From assembly GCA_021776565.1 (NCBI GenBank), contig JAJFFQ010000058.1, positions 1 to 64,000 on the forward strand: DNA of 64,000 nt, in the 5' to 3' direction. Source of the DNA: Robiginitomaculum sp. (GTDB taxonomy: Bacteria; Pseudomonadota; Alphaproteobacteria; Caulobacterales; Maricaulaceae). Each line of letters starts with the position of its first letter. Position 1 is the stretch's first letter. Positions 43,139-52,916 of the stretch are shown in pieces. The position numbers were made by a program, and so were the translations under genes. Under the pieces are notes generated by a model. The model worked only from the letters and a program-made list of their open reading frames with translations. It ran no database searches and was not told the origin of the DNA.

Positions 43139-44373
43139 GGTCTTTCCTCTGATGATGGCGCGCCCATGCGCAAGGCTGTGCCTTTAAGGCTGGCCTCACT
43201 ATCAATCAGAAACTGACTGGAAACGACTATGGTTTCGCCCTCGTTCAACCCCTCAAGGATTTCTACCTGGTCATCGGATTCCATACCGGCGACAACCCGG
43301 GCCGGTTGAAACTGTCCATCATCCAGCGCCAAAATCACCCGGGTGGATTTACCGGTGCGGATCAAGGCCTCGCGATCAATGGCCAGCACGTTGCTTTGCG
43401 CGCCCGCCATGATACGCAATTTTGCATACATATCCGGCTTTAGCGCGCCGCCGGGATTATCAAAGCGCAAACGTACCTGCACGGTGCGGGCGCTGGCGTT
43501 CAGGCTGGGATAGACATAATCCACCGTGCCCGACCACAGGCGACCGGGCATGGCATCAAGGTGCATCTGCACATTTTGACCCGGGCGCACCCAACTGCCT
43601 TGCGTTTCAAAAACCTCGGCCAGCACCCAGACGGTGGAAAAATTGGCCAGCATCATAATCTGCCGGCCCGGTTTGACAAAAGCGCCCTCACCAACCCCTA
43701 ACTTGGTGATGATACCGTCTTGCGGGGCGGTAATGCGCACCAGGCGTCTGGCCTTGCCGGATTTCTTAATGCGGGCAATCTGCGCTTCGCTCATCCCCAA
43801 AGCATCAAGACGGCTTTTGGCAGCGCGGATCAATGTCTGCCTGCCAATACGGATGGCTTGCAGATATTCCTCTTGCGCACTGACCAGAGGGCGCGAGTAA
43901 AGGTCAAACAAGGGTTGGCCCTTACGCACCGCATCGCCTGGTGTCTTGATAAAAAGCTTTTCTATCCAGCCCTCGGTGCGCACATCAATACTGGTGGTTT
44001 CATCATCATTGGCACGCACAAACCCGATGGTATCGATGGTGCGGTGCAGTGTTGTCCGGCGAACTGTGGCAAGACGCACGCCAATGTTGTTTTGCACCAC
44101 TGGATTGATGCGCACCAGATTACGCTCATCCATAGCTTTATCTTCGTCCGCATAAACTGGGACAAGATCCATGCCCATGGGTGATTGCCCGGGGCCATCC
44201 CGGCGATAATCAGCATCCATGGGTGCTTTCCAATAAAGAATTTTTCTTGTCGTGGATGAAGCCACAGAACTGGTCTTAACGATGCTTGAACCCGTCATTC
44301 TGGCCAGTATATAACCGCCCGCAAGCCCGGCGCTTAACACCATTGCGACCAGTATAATAGTTGATTTATTCAT
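43135..44373 (-). CDS. CusB-type periplasmic adaptor (membrane fusion) protein
   Basis: ILYWKAPMDADYRRDGPGQSPMGMDLVPVYADE metal-binding motif and MFP fold pattern. Start at MNKSTIIL. Confidence 0.93.
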   Translation of the reverse strand: MNKSTIILVAMVLSAGLAGGYILARMTGSSIVKTSSVASSTTRKILYWKAPMDADYRRDGPGQSPMGMDLVPVYADEDKAMDERNLVRINPVVQNNIGVRLATVRRTTLHRTIDTIGFVRANDDETTSIDVRTEGWIEKLFIKTPGDAVRKGQPLFDLYSRPLVSAQEEYLQAIRIGRQTLIRAAKSRLDALGMSEAQIARIKKSGKARRLVRITAPQDGIITKLGVGEGAFVKPGRQIMMLANFSTVWVLAEVFETQGSWVRPGQNVQMHLDAMPGRLWSGTVDYVYPSLNASARTVQVRLRFDNPGGALKPDMYAKLRIMAGAQSNVLAIDREALIRTGKSTRVILALDDGQFQPARVVAGMESDDQVEILEGLNEGETIVVSSQFLIDSEASLKGTALRMGAPSSEERP

Positions 44374-45616
44374 TGTTATCTCCATCCAGATAGAGAAGCG
44401 CCGCATGGGCCTTTTGACGGTCAATACGCAAACGCAATAGCGTCAGTTCGGTATCCAGCACCATAAGCTCGGCGCGCACCAGTTCGGCAAAGTCCGCCGT
44501 TTCATTTTCATAACCAATCAGGGCCGCCTCGGCAGTATTTTGCGCGCCGGTTAGCACATCGGTCTGGTACAGCGTTATGCGCTCCCCCAGCCGCACCCAC
44601 CCAGCGTAAGAGCGACCAAGTTCGCGGTTCAGATCCAGCAATTGCGCATCGCGACCAAGACGTGTTGAGGCTTTCAGGCGTTTAACGGCACTTAAGGAGC
44701 GATCCTGACGATTGGCGGTAAAAAGCGGCACACTTAAACTTACCCCGATACTGCCAAAATCCGGGCGATTGTCTCTGGCACCATAGGCGCCCTCAACAGC
44801 AAAGCCCGGTTTATATTGCTCACCGGCAATATCTATATCGCGGTCACGAGCGGCCAGTTTTGCATCAAAGATTTTCACACTGGGATGGCGTATCAATCTG
44901 GCCTGCATCTCTTGTGCTGCAAGAAATGGTCGCAAGTGCGGAAACTCGTCCGCCAGGGGCCGGGCTGCATTGGCAATACCGATCAGGCGGATCATGTCAG
45001 TCCGCTTCATGTCAGCCTTGCGGTCGATCTCGATCAGGCGCGCGCCAAGCAAGGAGGCCTCCAGATCAATTCGCAACACATTTTGCGCGCTGGCCCGCCC
45101 ACTGGCAAACTGCGCTTCGGCCACACCGCCAAGGTCAATAATATGTGTGCGGGCTTGCTCGGTAATCCGCCTTGCCCCGTGCCAGTAATACATTTCGAGC
45201 CAGGCAGTTCGCGTTTGCAGGACAATCTGACGCAAGGCCAGTGTTTTGCGCATCCGCTCGACCACGGCCTCGCTTTGGCGTTTGGCCCGCGTCAGGCTGC
45301 GGCTCTTGCCTTTGGGAAAGTTTTGACGAACCCCAAGCGATAATTGCGTCATGCCTTCGCGGTTTATATCAAATGATGAAAGCGGCACATTTTGCATACG
45401 CGCCATAACCACAGGGTCTGGCAACTGGCTATCAGCAATTGCACGATCTTCCAGCGCCAGCGCGCGTTGTTCAAACAGCATGACGCCGGGATCATTGGCC
45501 TGCACGGCGATGGTCACGCTCTCGTCAAGACTTAACGGAGATTGCGCCAAGACGGGAAACGTCAGCAACATACCAGCCAGCAGGGCCGGTATAAAAACGG
45601 GTATTGGTAAGGGCAT
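44366..45616 (-). CDS. TolC/CusC-type outer membrane efflux protein
   Basis: Signal peptide; LSLDESVTIAVQANDPGV ... SVPLFTANRQDRSLSAVKRLKAS typical of the OEP family. Confidence 0.93.
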   Translation of the reverse strand: MPLPIPVFIPALLAGMLLTFPVLAQSPLSLDESVTIAVQANDPGVMLFEQRALALEDRAIADSQLPDPVVMARMQNVPLSSFDINREGMTQLSLGVRQNFPKGKSRSLTRAKRQSEAVVERMRKTLALRQIVLQTRTAWLEMYYWHGARRITEQARTHIIDLGGVAEAQFASGRASAQNVLRIDLEASLLGARLIEIDRKADMKRTDMIRLIGIANAARPLADEFPHLRPFLAAQEMQARLIRHPSVKIFDAKLAARDRDIDIAGEQYKPGFAVEGAYGARDNRPDFGSIGVSLSVPLFTANRQDRSLSAVKRLKASTRLGRDAQLLDLNRELGRSYAGWVRLGERITLYQTDVLTGAQNTAEAALIGYENETADFAELVRAELMVLDTELTLLRLRIDRQKAHAALLYLDGDNNE

Positions 45617-45668
45617 AATTGCCTCTTTCTCAAAAATTGAATCTTTAGTTTGGACGCCATTGCGCCCA

Positions 45669-45688
45669 CGTCCGTATCAATACGGACG
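45669..45688. promoter_or_regulatory. perfect palindrome CGTCCGTAT-CA-ATACGGACG between two cluster genes
   Basis: 9-bp perfect arms with a 2-nt centre; no adjacent U-run on either strand. Confidence 0.4.
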
Positions 45689-45703
45689 ATGAAAAATAAA
45701 GAT

Positions 45704-46057
45704 TCAGCTTCGAGGAGGCGGCGCATCCAGCCGGGTGAACCGGCCAGTTCTTTTTTGATTTACTTTGGTTTGACGGCTTGTCTTGACAGTCATTTGGCTC
45801 AACTGAGCATCTGCCAACACCGCAACCATGGCAAATGTCGTGGTGCAGACAAGCGCACAATTCATGTCATCCGGGCAAGGGTCGCCACGATCTTCATCGC
45901 AGCAATCATGGCCCGTTTGCACCATCATGTCTTGCATATGTTCGACACAATTTTGCTCAGGGCTTGCACCATCCGTATGTGCAAATGCAGATGGCATGGT
46001 TGCAAGCGAAAACACCACCAAAGCCAAGGCTGCCATGGCGGTTTTCAGGTTTTTCAT
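45704..46057 (-). CDS. small secreted Cys/His/Met-rich protein upstream of the metal efflux operon
   Basis: Signal peptide; HTDGASPEQNCVEHMQDMMVQTGHDCCDEDRGDPCPDDMNCALVC. Confidence 0.7.
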   Translation of the reverse strand: MKNLKTAMAALALVVFSLATMPSAFAHTDGASPEQNCVEHMQDMMVQTGHDCCDEDRGDPCPDDMNCALVCTTTFAMVAVLADAQLSQMTVKTSRQTKVNQKRTGRFTRLDAPPPRS

Positions 46058-46165
46058 TGCTGATAAGAAAACCATGCTTTCACCTTAACCAAGGCCCAGT
46101 ATACAGCAAAAAGGCAAAAGTGACCACCGTTCACATCACTATTTTATGGTAATGGTAAACAAGTA

Positions 46166-47614
46166 TTACGACACCCAGAACCGGGGCAGGAACAGCACCA
46201 GCACGGTGAACAATTCCAGTCTGCCGACCAGCATGGTCAAGGCCATCACCCATTTGGCAAAATCAGGCAGGGGCGCAAAGTTTCCAGACGGGCCGACAAT
46301 ATCGCCTAACCCCGGCCCGATATTACCGATGGCACTGGCGGCACTGGAAATGGCCGTTGTGGTATCCAGCCCGGCAAACGAAAGAACAATAGCGGCGGCA
46401 GCAAAGCAGGCAAAATAGACAAAGAAGAAATTATAGACCGAAAACAGTGCGGATTTTGGCAATGGTTGACCATTATACCTTAGCGGTTTTACCAGGGTCG
46501 GGTGGATCATCCGGCGTACATGGGCGCGCAGACCTTCAATGGCCACCTGAAAACGGAATATCTTGATCCCGCATGTGGTCGAGCCAGCACAACCACCAAC
46601 AAACATAAAGACAAAAAACGCAGGCGTCGCCATAGAACCCCAGACCTGATAATCCCCCAACGCATAACCCGTACCGGTAACGATAGAGATCACATTAAAA
46701 GCGGCCATGCGCAGCGGGTGGATATCGCCCTCATATCCCAACAGCACCATATAAAAGCCCATGGAAGCGATCAGCACAAAAATCAGAGCAATAAAGCCGC
46801 GCACCTGTGCATTGCGAAACAATGCCGCCGGATCGCCGCGCACCGCCAGAATATAGGCAGCAAAGGGCAAAGCGGCCAGCACCATAAAAACGCTGCCTGC
46901 AATGTCGGCGCCATTTGCTGAATAGGTGGCAAACGAGTTGTCCGCATTTGCAAAACCGCCGGTGGCGATGGTGGTCATGGCCAGGCACATGGCGTCAAAG
47001 GCCTCAACCCCCAGCATCCAGTATACCCCGCCGCACAGGATCGTGAGGCCCAGATAGGCCGCACCAATGCCAATGGCGATGGTTTGCGCGCGCGGCAATA
47101 CCTTGCCCATTGGCTCGAACCATTCGGCCCGAAACAACTGCATACCGCCAACTTTCAGCATCGGCAAAACCGCCATGGCCACAATAATTATACCAACCCC
47201 GCCAATCCATTGCAGCAAGGCCCGCCACAGCAAAATGCCCTTTGATTGATCCTCAAGGCCGCTCATCACCGTGGAGCCAGTGGTGGTCAGCCCTGACATG
47301 GCCTCAAAATAGGCATCAGTTAGCGACATGGGAACCTCGCCCAGCATAAACGGCAAAGCGGCAAAGGCGGCCATAATCACCCAGGAAAAGGTGGTCAGAA
47401 TGAAGGCGGCGCGGATATTCATGCGTAGTTTTCCGCCCCGGGCGGCCAGCATCAATATGGCCCCGGCAAACAGGGTAAGTGCGGAGGTGGTGGCAAAGCT
47501 GCGCCATCCATCTGCACCGGTCACGAAATCGGCCAGCATCGGGGCCAGCATAAACGCCCCCAACAGAACCAGAAGTGCGCCGATAACCAGAAATATAGAG
47601 CGGACGCTATTCAT
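46166..47614 (-). CDS. TrkH-family potassium uptake protein
   Basis: SGLTTTGSTV, ATGGFANADNS, TGTGYALGDY, GGCAGSTTCGIKIFR selectivity-filter repeats. Confidence 0.96.
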   Translation of the reverse strand: MNSVRSIFLVIGALLVLLGAFMLAPMLADFVTGADGWRSFATTSALTLFAGAILMLAARGGKLRMNIRAAFILTTFSWVIMAAFAALPFMLGEVPMSLTDAYFEAMSGLTTTGSTVMSGLEDQSKGILLWRALLQWIGGVGIIIVAMAVLPMLKVGGMQLFRAEWFEPMGKVLPRAQTIAIGIGAAYLGLTILCGGVYWMLGVEAFDAMCLAMTTIATGGFANADNSFATYSANGADIAGSVFMVLAALPFAAYILAVRGDPAALFRNAQVRGFIALIFVLIASMGFYMVLLGYEGDIHPLRMAAFNVISIVTGTGYALGDYQVWGSMATPAFFVFMFVGGCAGSTTCGIKIFRFQVAIEGLRAHVRRMIHPTLVKPLRYNGQPLPKSALFSVYNFFFVYFACFAAAAIVLSFAGLDTTTAISSAASAIGNIGPGLGDIVGPSGNFAPLPDFAKWVMALTMLVGRLELFTVLVLFLPRFWVS

Positions 47615-47729
47615 CGCTTGTGGTCTTTTCCCAGATCATATTCCTGTCTATGTCAAAACCGGCACATCGGGCAAGCACTTGCGCACATCAAAAGAATCGC
47701 CCCAGCGTCTTCTTGATGGAACAAGAAAT

Positions 47730-48761
47730 ATGAGTACTGCGCAAATACTACCCGATCATCAGATCATTGATTGCATCAATAGTGGCATTATCAGCTTTGA
47801 GAAACCGCTGGACAGCGATCAGGTGCAACCCGCCAGCATGGATTTACGTCTGGGAAACCGTGCCTATCGTCTGCGGGCCAGCTTTCTTCCCGGGCGCAAT
47901 ATGCCCGTTGAGCGTCGGTTGAGTGCCCCCCTGGTGATGCACGAAATTGACCTGTCTGGCGGCGCGGTGTTGGAAACCGGGTGCATTTATCTGGTGCCGC
48001 TTATGGAGGCCTTAAACCTGCCTGGCGATATTTGCGCCCGTACCAATCCCAAAAGCTCCACCGGGCGCATTGACGTGTTTACCCGGGTTATTACCGATGG
48101 TGCCATTGCCTTTGATACAATTGCACCCGGCTATACCGGTGGTTTGTGGCTGGAGATCAGTCCGCGCACGTTCTCCATTCTTGTGCGCCCCGGTGATCGG
48201 TTATCGCAAATCCGTCTGCGCCGCACGTGCCCGGACGCCAAAACCACCGCTTCAAAATCTCTTGAGGTTTCGCTGGCGCTTAATCCGGGCGCGCTGGTTG
48301 GTTTTCGTGCCAAGCGCCATGCGGGGGTGCTGGATCTGCGCAAAATAGCCGGTCATGACCCGCGTGATTTTTGGGAGGCACTAACCCTGCGCGACGGCGC
48401 TCTGGTGCTTGACCCGGGTGAATTTTATATTCTGGCCTCCAAGGAAGCCATTTGCATTCCGCCGGGTGAAGCCGCCGAAATGGCCCCGATTGCGCCTGAA
48501 ATTGGCGAATTTCGCGTGCATTATGCCGGGTTTTTTGACCCCGGCTTTGGTTTCGATGGTGCAGGTGGTGCTGGTGCAAAGGCGGTATTGGAAGTGCGGG
48601 GCCGCGATGTGCCGTTCATCCTTGAGGACGGCCAGACCGTCGCCCGTCTGGTGTTCGAGGCCATGAGCGATATTCCATCCGCGCTTTACGGCACCACAGG
48701 CTCCAACTATCAGGGACAGGGCCTGAAGTTGTCCAAGCTTTTTAGGGCATGGGAGGGGTAA
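47730..48761 (+). CDS. dcd: 2'-deoxycytidine 5'-triphosphate deaminase (long form)
   Basis: LPDHQIIDCINSGIISFEKPLDSDQVQPASMDLRLGNRAYRL, ARTNPKSSTGRIDVFTRVITDG. Confidence 0.9.
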   Translation: MSTAQILPDHQIIDCINSGIISFEKPLDSDQVQPASMDLRLGNRAYRLRASFLPGRNMPVERRLSAPLVMHEIDLSGGAVLETGCIYLVPLMEALNLPGDICARTNPKSSTGRIDVFTRVITDGAIAFDTIAPGYTGGLWLEISPRTFSILVRPGDRLSQIRLRRTCPDAKTTASKSLEVSLALNPGALVGFRAKRHAGVLDLRKIAGHDPRDFWEALTLRDGALVLDPGEFYILASKEAICIPPGEAAEMAPIAPEIGEFRVHYAGFFDPGFGFDGAGGAGAKAVLEVRGRDVPFILEDGQTVARLVFEAMSDIPSALYGTTGSNYQGQGLKLSKLFRAWEG

Positions 48762-48780
48762 GGGTAGGGCCTCCACTGTG

Positions 48781-48805
48781 TCATCCCGGGCTTGATCCGG
48801 GATCT
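48781..48805. repeat. palindromic repeat TCATCCCGGGCTTGATCCGGGATCT
   Basis: ATCCCGG..CCGGGAT hairpin, a frequent alphaproteobacterial intergenic sequence type. Confidence 0.7.
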
Positions 48806-48826
48806 ATGATGCAGTGGTTTACAATA

Positions 48827-49546
48827 CTACATAAAATTTTTACGCCTTCGAAATGCGCGAATATCTTTTGCTGCAAGATCGAACCATTCACCCTTCTTGC
48901 GTTTGCCCCGAAAGCGATTATGCCAATACGCCTCTATGCCACTTGGATCGTCTGTTTCTATGCTGTGGATTGGCTTTATTGTTTCGGGAAGGTGCAAGCC
49001 TATTTCATACCGGCGACGGTCGATGGAATTTGTTCTCCCAATTTTGTAATATTTTCCAGATTTCATTAAATAAACATACTCGGTTTGGGAATCCTCAATG
49101 TTATCACTGGGATGTACTACTTCTTCTGTTTTTGCATTTTCAAGCATTTCAATAAGGTGGCTCGGAGCACCAGTTTTTTGTGCATACTTTATCGTTTGTG
49201 AAAGTCTCTCGTTTTTCCTGCCAAGCCGCTTTTCAAACGTAGTACGGGCTGGAAATGATTTGTCGTTCCTCGCTTTGAGCAACAAATCACCCTCTGTTGG
49301 GACTCGCCCTAATTCTTCCGTGAAATTCAGATAGGTTTGTAATAGGTTTTCAATTGGGAAGGGTGCCGTTTTACTGTTTGCTTGAAAACCAGCCTCAATT
49401 AAGACATCCCCCCACTTGGTCCAATACTGCCCATACCAGGCACTTCGGGATATTCCAGTTACCTTCTCAAATTTTTGCCGCCCAGGTGCCTTGCCTTCGA
49501 TTTTTGCAATTCGCTTAACTTCTTCAATAATTTGATCGCGGGTCAT
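48827..49546 (-). CDS. GIY-YIG nuclease-family protein (T5orf172/MUG113-like) with N-terminal homing-endonuclease-associated-like repeats
   Basis: YVYLMKSGKYYKIGRTNSIDRRRYEIG ... GIEAYWHNRFRGKRKKGEWFDL; two N-terminal helical repeats (GKAPGRQKFEKVTGISRSAWYGQYWTKWGDVLIEAGF; GRVPTEGDLLLKARNDKSFPARTTFEKRLG). Confidence 0.85.
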   Translation of the reverse strand: MTRDQIIEEVKRIAKIEGKAPGRQKFEKVTGISRSAWYGQYWTKWGDVLIEAGFQANSKTAPFPIENLLQTYLNFTEELGRVPTEGDLLLKARNDKSFPARTTFEKRLGRKNERLSQTIKYAQKTGAPSHLIEMLENAKTEEVVHPSDNIEDSQTEYVYLMKSGKYYKIGRTNSIDRRRYEIGLHLPETIKPIHSIETDDPSGIEAYWHNRFRGKRKKGEWFDLAAKDIRAFRRRKNFM

Positions 49547-49795
49547 GCTTTTATGTTTACAGCAGAAGAGTTAGTAGATGCAACATACCCGCAAACCGTC
49601 ATTGCGGCCCTCGCTTTTGCAAGGACAGGCTCCAGCCGCAATCCAAAGCGAGGTATCAAAATAGACCTCGGCCTTCGCTGGAATGACCAGATGTCTGTTG
49701 AGTATTTTTCCATGCTTTGAGCAATTGTGTTTCAGGTTTGCATTTTCCGGGATGATTTGTTCTGTTTCCTCCTTCCCCCCTCCGGCAGCTTCGTT

Positions 49796-49827
49796 GACAC
49801 CTCCCCCATAAACGGAGGAGGAAAGCG
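49796..49827. repeat. dispersed repeat 'GACACCTCCCCCRTAAACGGAGGAGGAAAGCG', copy 2
   Basis: 31 of 32 bases identical to 8351-8382; followed by the hairpin CCCCCGC-AA-GCGGGGG. Confidence 0.85.
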
Positions 49828-49933
49828 TACGTATTCTTTCGTCCCCCGCAAGCGGGGGAAGTGGCCGCAATAGCGGTCGAGGGGGGATAAGGTTGTTGCG
49901 TCCAGAACTGTTTGGGGTTTGATAGGCTTTTGC

Positions 49934-50401
49934 CTACATAACCAGCAAGTCAGCGCAAATGGCCTCAATACCCGCCTGGTCTTCTTCATCAAAGGCACCG
50001 GCTTGCGTGGAATCCACATCCAGCACTGCGCAGAGCGTGCCGTGCGCGTCAAAAACCGGCACCACAATCTCTGACCTGGTGGCGCTGTCACAGGCGATGT
50101 GATCGGCAATGGCATGCACATCGGCAATGAGCTGCGTTTTGCCGGTACGCGCAGCAGCACCACAAACCCCACGTGAGAACGCGATACGCAAACACCCCAG
50201 CGTGCCTTGGTATGGCCCCACCACCAGCTCGTTTTTCTTGTGCGGGTCAACTTCATAAAACCCTGTCCAGTAAAAGCGTGGAGCGAAGGCCTGGTTAAGT
50301 AGGCAAACAGCACTGGCAAAGCGCGCCGTACGGCTGGTCTCACCGGCGATAACCGCGTTAATTTGCTGGTGTACTTGCGCATAAAGGGCTGGTTTCGACA
50401 T
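49934..50401 (-). CDS. GAF-domain free-methionine-(R)-sulfoxide reductase-like protein
   Basis: FYWTGFYEVDPHKKNELVVGPYQGTLGCLRIAFSRGVCGAAARTGKTQLIADVHAIADHIACDSATRSEIVVPVFD. Confidence 0.92.
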   Translation of the reverse strand: MSKPALYAQVHQQINAVIAGETSRTARFASAVCLLNQAFAPRFYWTGFYEVDPHKKNELVVGPYQGTLGCLRIAFSRGVCGAAARTGKTQLIADVHAIADHIACDSATRSEIVVPVFDAHGTLCAVLDVDSTQAGAFDEEDQAGIEAICADLLVM

Positions 50402-50432
50402 GGGGTTTCTGCCTTTTCCAAAGGTGCAAAGT

Positions 50433-51512
50433 CTATGTAGTTGCGCGATCAGCCTGTGCCAAGACCTTGACCATAACGCTCGGCAGCGCCTCATTGTCCA
50501 GCGCATCCAGTGCCGCCCACCAGCCTTCATTGGGTACATAGGCCTTGGATGCTGTGAAGCTAAATACCTCAAGCTCCAAAGTAAAATGCGTAAACACATG
50601 ACCGATAGTGCCACAAAAATGCCATTTGGCCGGTGCGGGCGCTATTTGCAGCCAGAGTTCATGCGTTTTGTTTTCTTCAGTCCAGTTTGTTCCCGGCACT
50701 TCACTCATGGCACCCAACAAACCTTTGGTCGGGCGGCGGCGCAACAAAACACTATCCTTGCGATAGAGCACAAAAGCAGCGCCATAGCGCACTGGCTTTC
50801 GCGCTTTTACTGTGCGGCGCGGATATAGTTTTGGATCGCCCGCTTTGGTGGCGGCACAAAAGCCCGCAAGAGGACAAGCGCCACAATCAGGGTTTTTAGG
50901 CCGACACACGGTCGCGCCCAAATCCATAAGCGCCTGGGGCCAGTCTGCCGCCCTTTCCCGGGCCACATACTGCGCAGCAAGAGCTTTAAGTGGCGCCCTG
51001 GCACGCGGTAGCGGTACCTTGAGCCGATGCAGACGCGCCATCACCCGCTCTATATTACCATCCACCACATTGGTCGGGGCATGGTGGATGATGGCCATCA
51101 TCGCCGCCGCTGTATAATCGCCAATGCCGGGCAGAGCGCGCAATTCGGCCTCGGTTTGCGGAAAAACACCATGATGGCGCTCTACAACCTGCCGGGCGCA
51201 GGCGTGCAAATTACGCGCCCGCGCATAATACCCCATGCCAGCCCATGCGGTTAGCACATCGTCCAGCGACGCGGCGGCCAGATGTTCAACTGTCGGCCAA
51301 CGGGTTAAAAATCTTGCATAATACCCGCGCACACTGGCAATAACGGTTTGTTGCAGCATGACCTCACTCAGCCAGACGCCATAGGGATCAGGTTTTACGC
51401 CCCGTCTGCGGGCATCGGGCCGTACCCGCCAGGGCAAATCGCGACCCTGTTGGTCATACCAGGTCAGCAGTGCCGTGCGAACGGCGTCTATGGTTTGTTG
51501 CGAATGTTTCAT
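50433..51512 (-). CDS. mutY: A/G-specific adenine glycosylase
   Basis: LPWRVRP, SEVMLQQTVIASVRGYYARFL, LPGIGDYTAAAMMAI, C-x6-C-x2-C-x5-C cluster (CRPKNPDCGACPLAGFC). Confidence 0.96.
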   Translation of the reverse strand: MKHSQQTIDAVRTALLTWYDQQGRDLPWRVRPDARRRGVKPDPYGVWLSEVMLQQTVIASVRGYYARFLTRWPTVEHLAAASLDDVLTAWAGMGYYARARNLHACARQVVERHHGVFPQTEAELRALPGIGDYTAAAMMAIIHHAPTNVVDGNIERVMARLHRLKVPLPRARAPLKALAAQYVARERAADWPQALMDLGATVCRPKNPDCGACPLAGFCAATKAGDPKLYPRRTVKARKPVRYGAAFVLYRKDSVLLRRRPTKGLLGAMSEVPGTNWTEENKTHELWLQIAPAPAKWHFCGTIGHVFTHFTLELEVFSFTASKAYVPNEGWWAALDALDNEALPSVMVKVLAQADRATT

Positions 51513-51578
51513 ACTCTTTTGGCGATTTGTGACAGTAGCTTTGTTGAATCAGTGCTCATAGAGGCGCATCATGGCCTG

Positions 51579-52181
51579 ATGAACGCGCACAATAAAGATG
51601 GCTCACCTTCTTTGGCCTTGAAAACCCGCTTAACGCAACAGCGCGCCCGTACCCCCATGGATCCGGAGCGTGCGGCCCAGTTATTGCGCATGCCCACCCG
51701 TCCCGCTGCCCGCTCTGTTCCCAAAATTGGCCGCAAGGTTTTAGGTCTGGTGCGTCCATTACTGCGCGGTAATGGCGCCAGTCTTAACGAGCTTTCCATG
51801 CGCTGGCCGGAACTGGCCGGGGCCAGGCTCTTGCGCATTTGCCAACCGGAAAAATTATCGCGCAGTCGGGAGGGCACGGTCCTGACCATTGTCGCGCGCG
51901 GCGGTGCGGGCGCAGCACTGGTTGAACTGGAAGGTGAGGCGCTGATCTCACGGATCAACACCGCCTTTGGCCGGGATTTTGTTGCTCACCTGCGTATCCG
52001 TCAGGGCAGAATAGGTGCCCCAATTGCACAAACAGACACATCAACCCAACTGATCGGCCCGTCTCCTGCGCAACTGTCTGTATTAAAAGAAAAACTGGAT
52101 CGACTGCCTGCCGGGCCGCTACGCGAAGCAGCACGAAAACTGGGTCTTGCCATGCTAACCCGCACTGTTCAGAAAAATTAG
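51579..52181 (+). CDS. DUF721 (DciA-like) protein
   Basis: WPELAGARLLRICQPEKLSRSREGTVLTIVARGGAGAALVELEGEALISRINTAFG; between mutY and DsbA/smc, a known alphaproteobacterial arrangement. Confidence 0.8.
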   Translation: MNAHNKDGSPSLALKTRLTQQRARTPMDPERAAQLLRMPTRPAARSVPKIGRKVLGLVRPLLRGNGASLNELSMRWPELAGARLLRICQPEKLSRSREGTVLTIVARGGAGAALVELEGEALISRINTAFGRDFVAHLRIRQGRIGAPIAQTDTSTQLIGPSPAQLSVLKEKLDRLPAGPLREAARKLGLAMLTRTVQKN

Positions 52182-52206
52182 ATTGCCAATTTTAGAGAGA
52201 TTATTC

Positions 52207-52863
52207 ATGCAAGTTTTACGTCGGTTTATTGTTACGCTTCTTCCGCTTGCCCTATGTGCCGGACTGACAGCGTGCTCTGGTAATAGCACCAGTGAAAACG
52301 CACGGTCTTCGGGCGAGCGCGATGATGACATGGCTATAGGTGACCCCAGGGCACCCATTGTAATGGTCGAATATGCTTCGCTGACCTGCCCCCATTGCGC
52401 GAAATTTCATGAAGATATTTTTCCTGAACTGAAAGCCAGATATATCGATACGGGCAAGATGCGATTTATTTTTCGCCAACTGCCCACCCCACCGGTTCCC
52501 TATGCCGTTGGTGCCGAAGCGGTGGCGCGATGCGCTGGCCCTGATAACTACTTTGGTCTTCTGGATGTGCTTTATGAAAAACAGAACTATTGGGTGCGGG
52601 CCAGCAACCCGCGCAGCGCCCTGATGGAAATTGCCGCCACAGCTGGCATATCTCAGGAGGATTTTGATGCCTGTGTCAGTGATGAAGCCAACATCACCCG
52701 CATACAGGCGTTTAGTAAAATCGCCAATGAAGACTTTAACATCACCGGTACACCGTCTTTTGTCATTAACGGCGAGCGGCGGCCCCATGTTGCGGGCCGT
52801 CCCTATGGTCTTGAAGATTTTACCGCCGTCATTGATCCACTGCTGGATCATCTCGACAATTAG
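52207..52863 (+). CDS. DsbA-family thiol-disulfide oxidoreductase lipoprotein, copy 1
   Basis: Lipobox LTAC; VMVEYASLTCPHCAKFHEDIFPELK (CPHC); GTPSFVINGE. Confidence 0.93.
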   Translation: MQVLRRFIVTLLPLALCAGLTACSGNSTSENARSSGERDDDMAIGDPRAPIVMVEYASLTCPHCAKFHEDIFPELKARYIDTGKMRFIFRQLPTPPVPYAVGAEAVARCAGPDNYFGLLDVLYEKQNYWVRASNPRSALMEIAATAGISQEDFDACVSDEANITRIQAFSKIANEDFNITGTPSFVINGERRPHVAGRPYGLEDFTAVIDPLLDHLDN

Positions 52864-52916
52864 AGTCTTGCACAGACCCAAGAATCGTAAGTTTATAACC
52901 ATTGTGGAGAATTTTC

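Noticed and set aside
46085-46140. GTGACCACCGTTCAC upstream of the Cys-rich gene as a copper operator
   Set aside because: Imperfect symmetry and no known copper-regulator consensus; too weak to list.
48827-49546. Intron- or intein-encoded homing endonuclease
   Set aside because: No interrupted host gene or intein splice motifs; the gene lies between complete genes.
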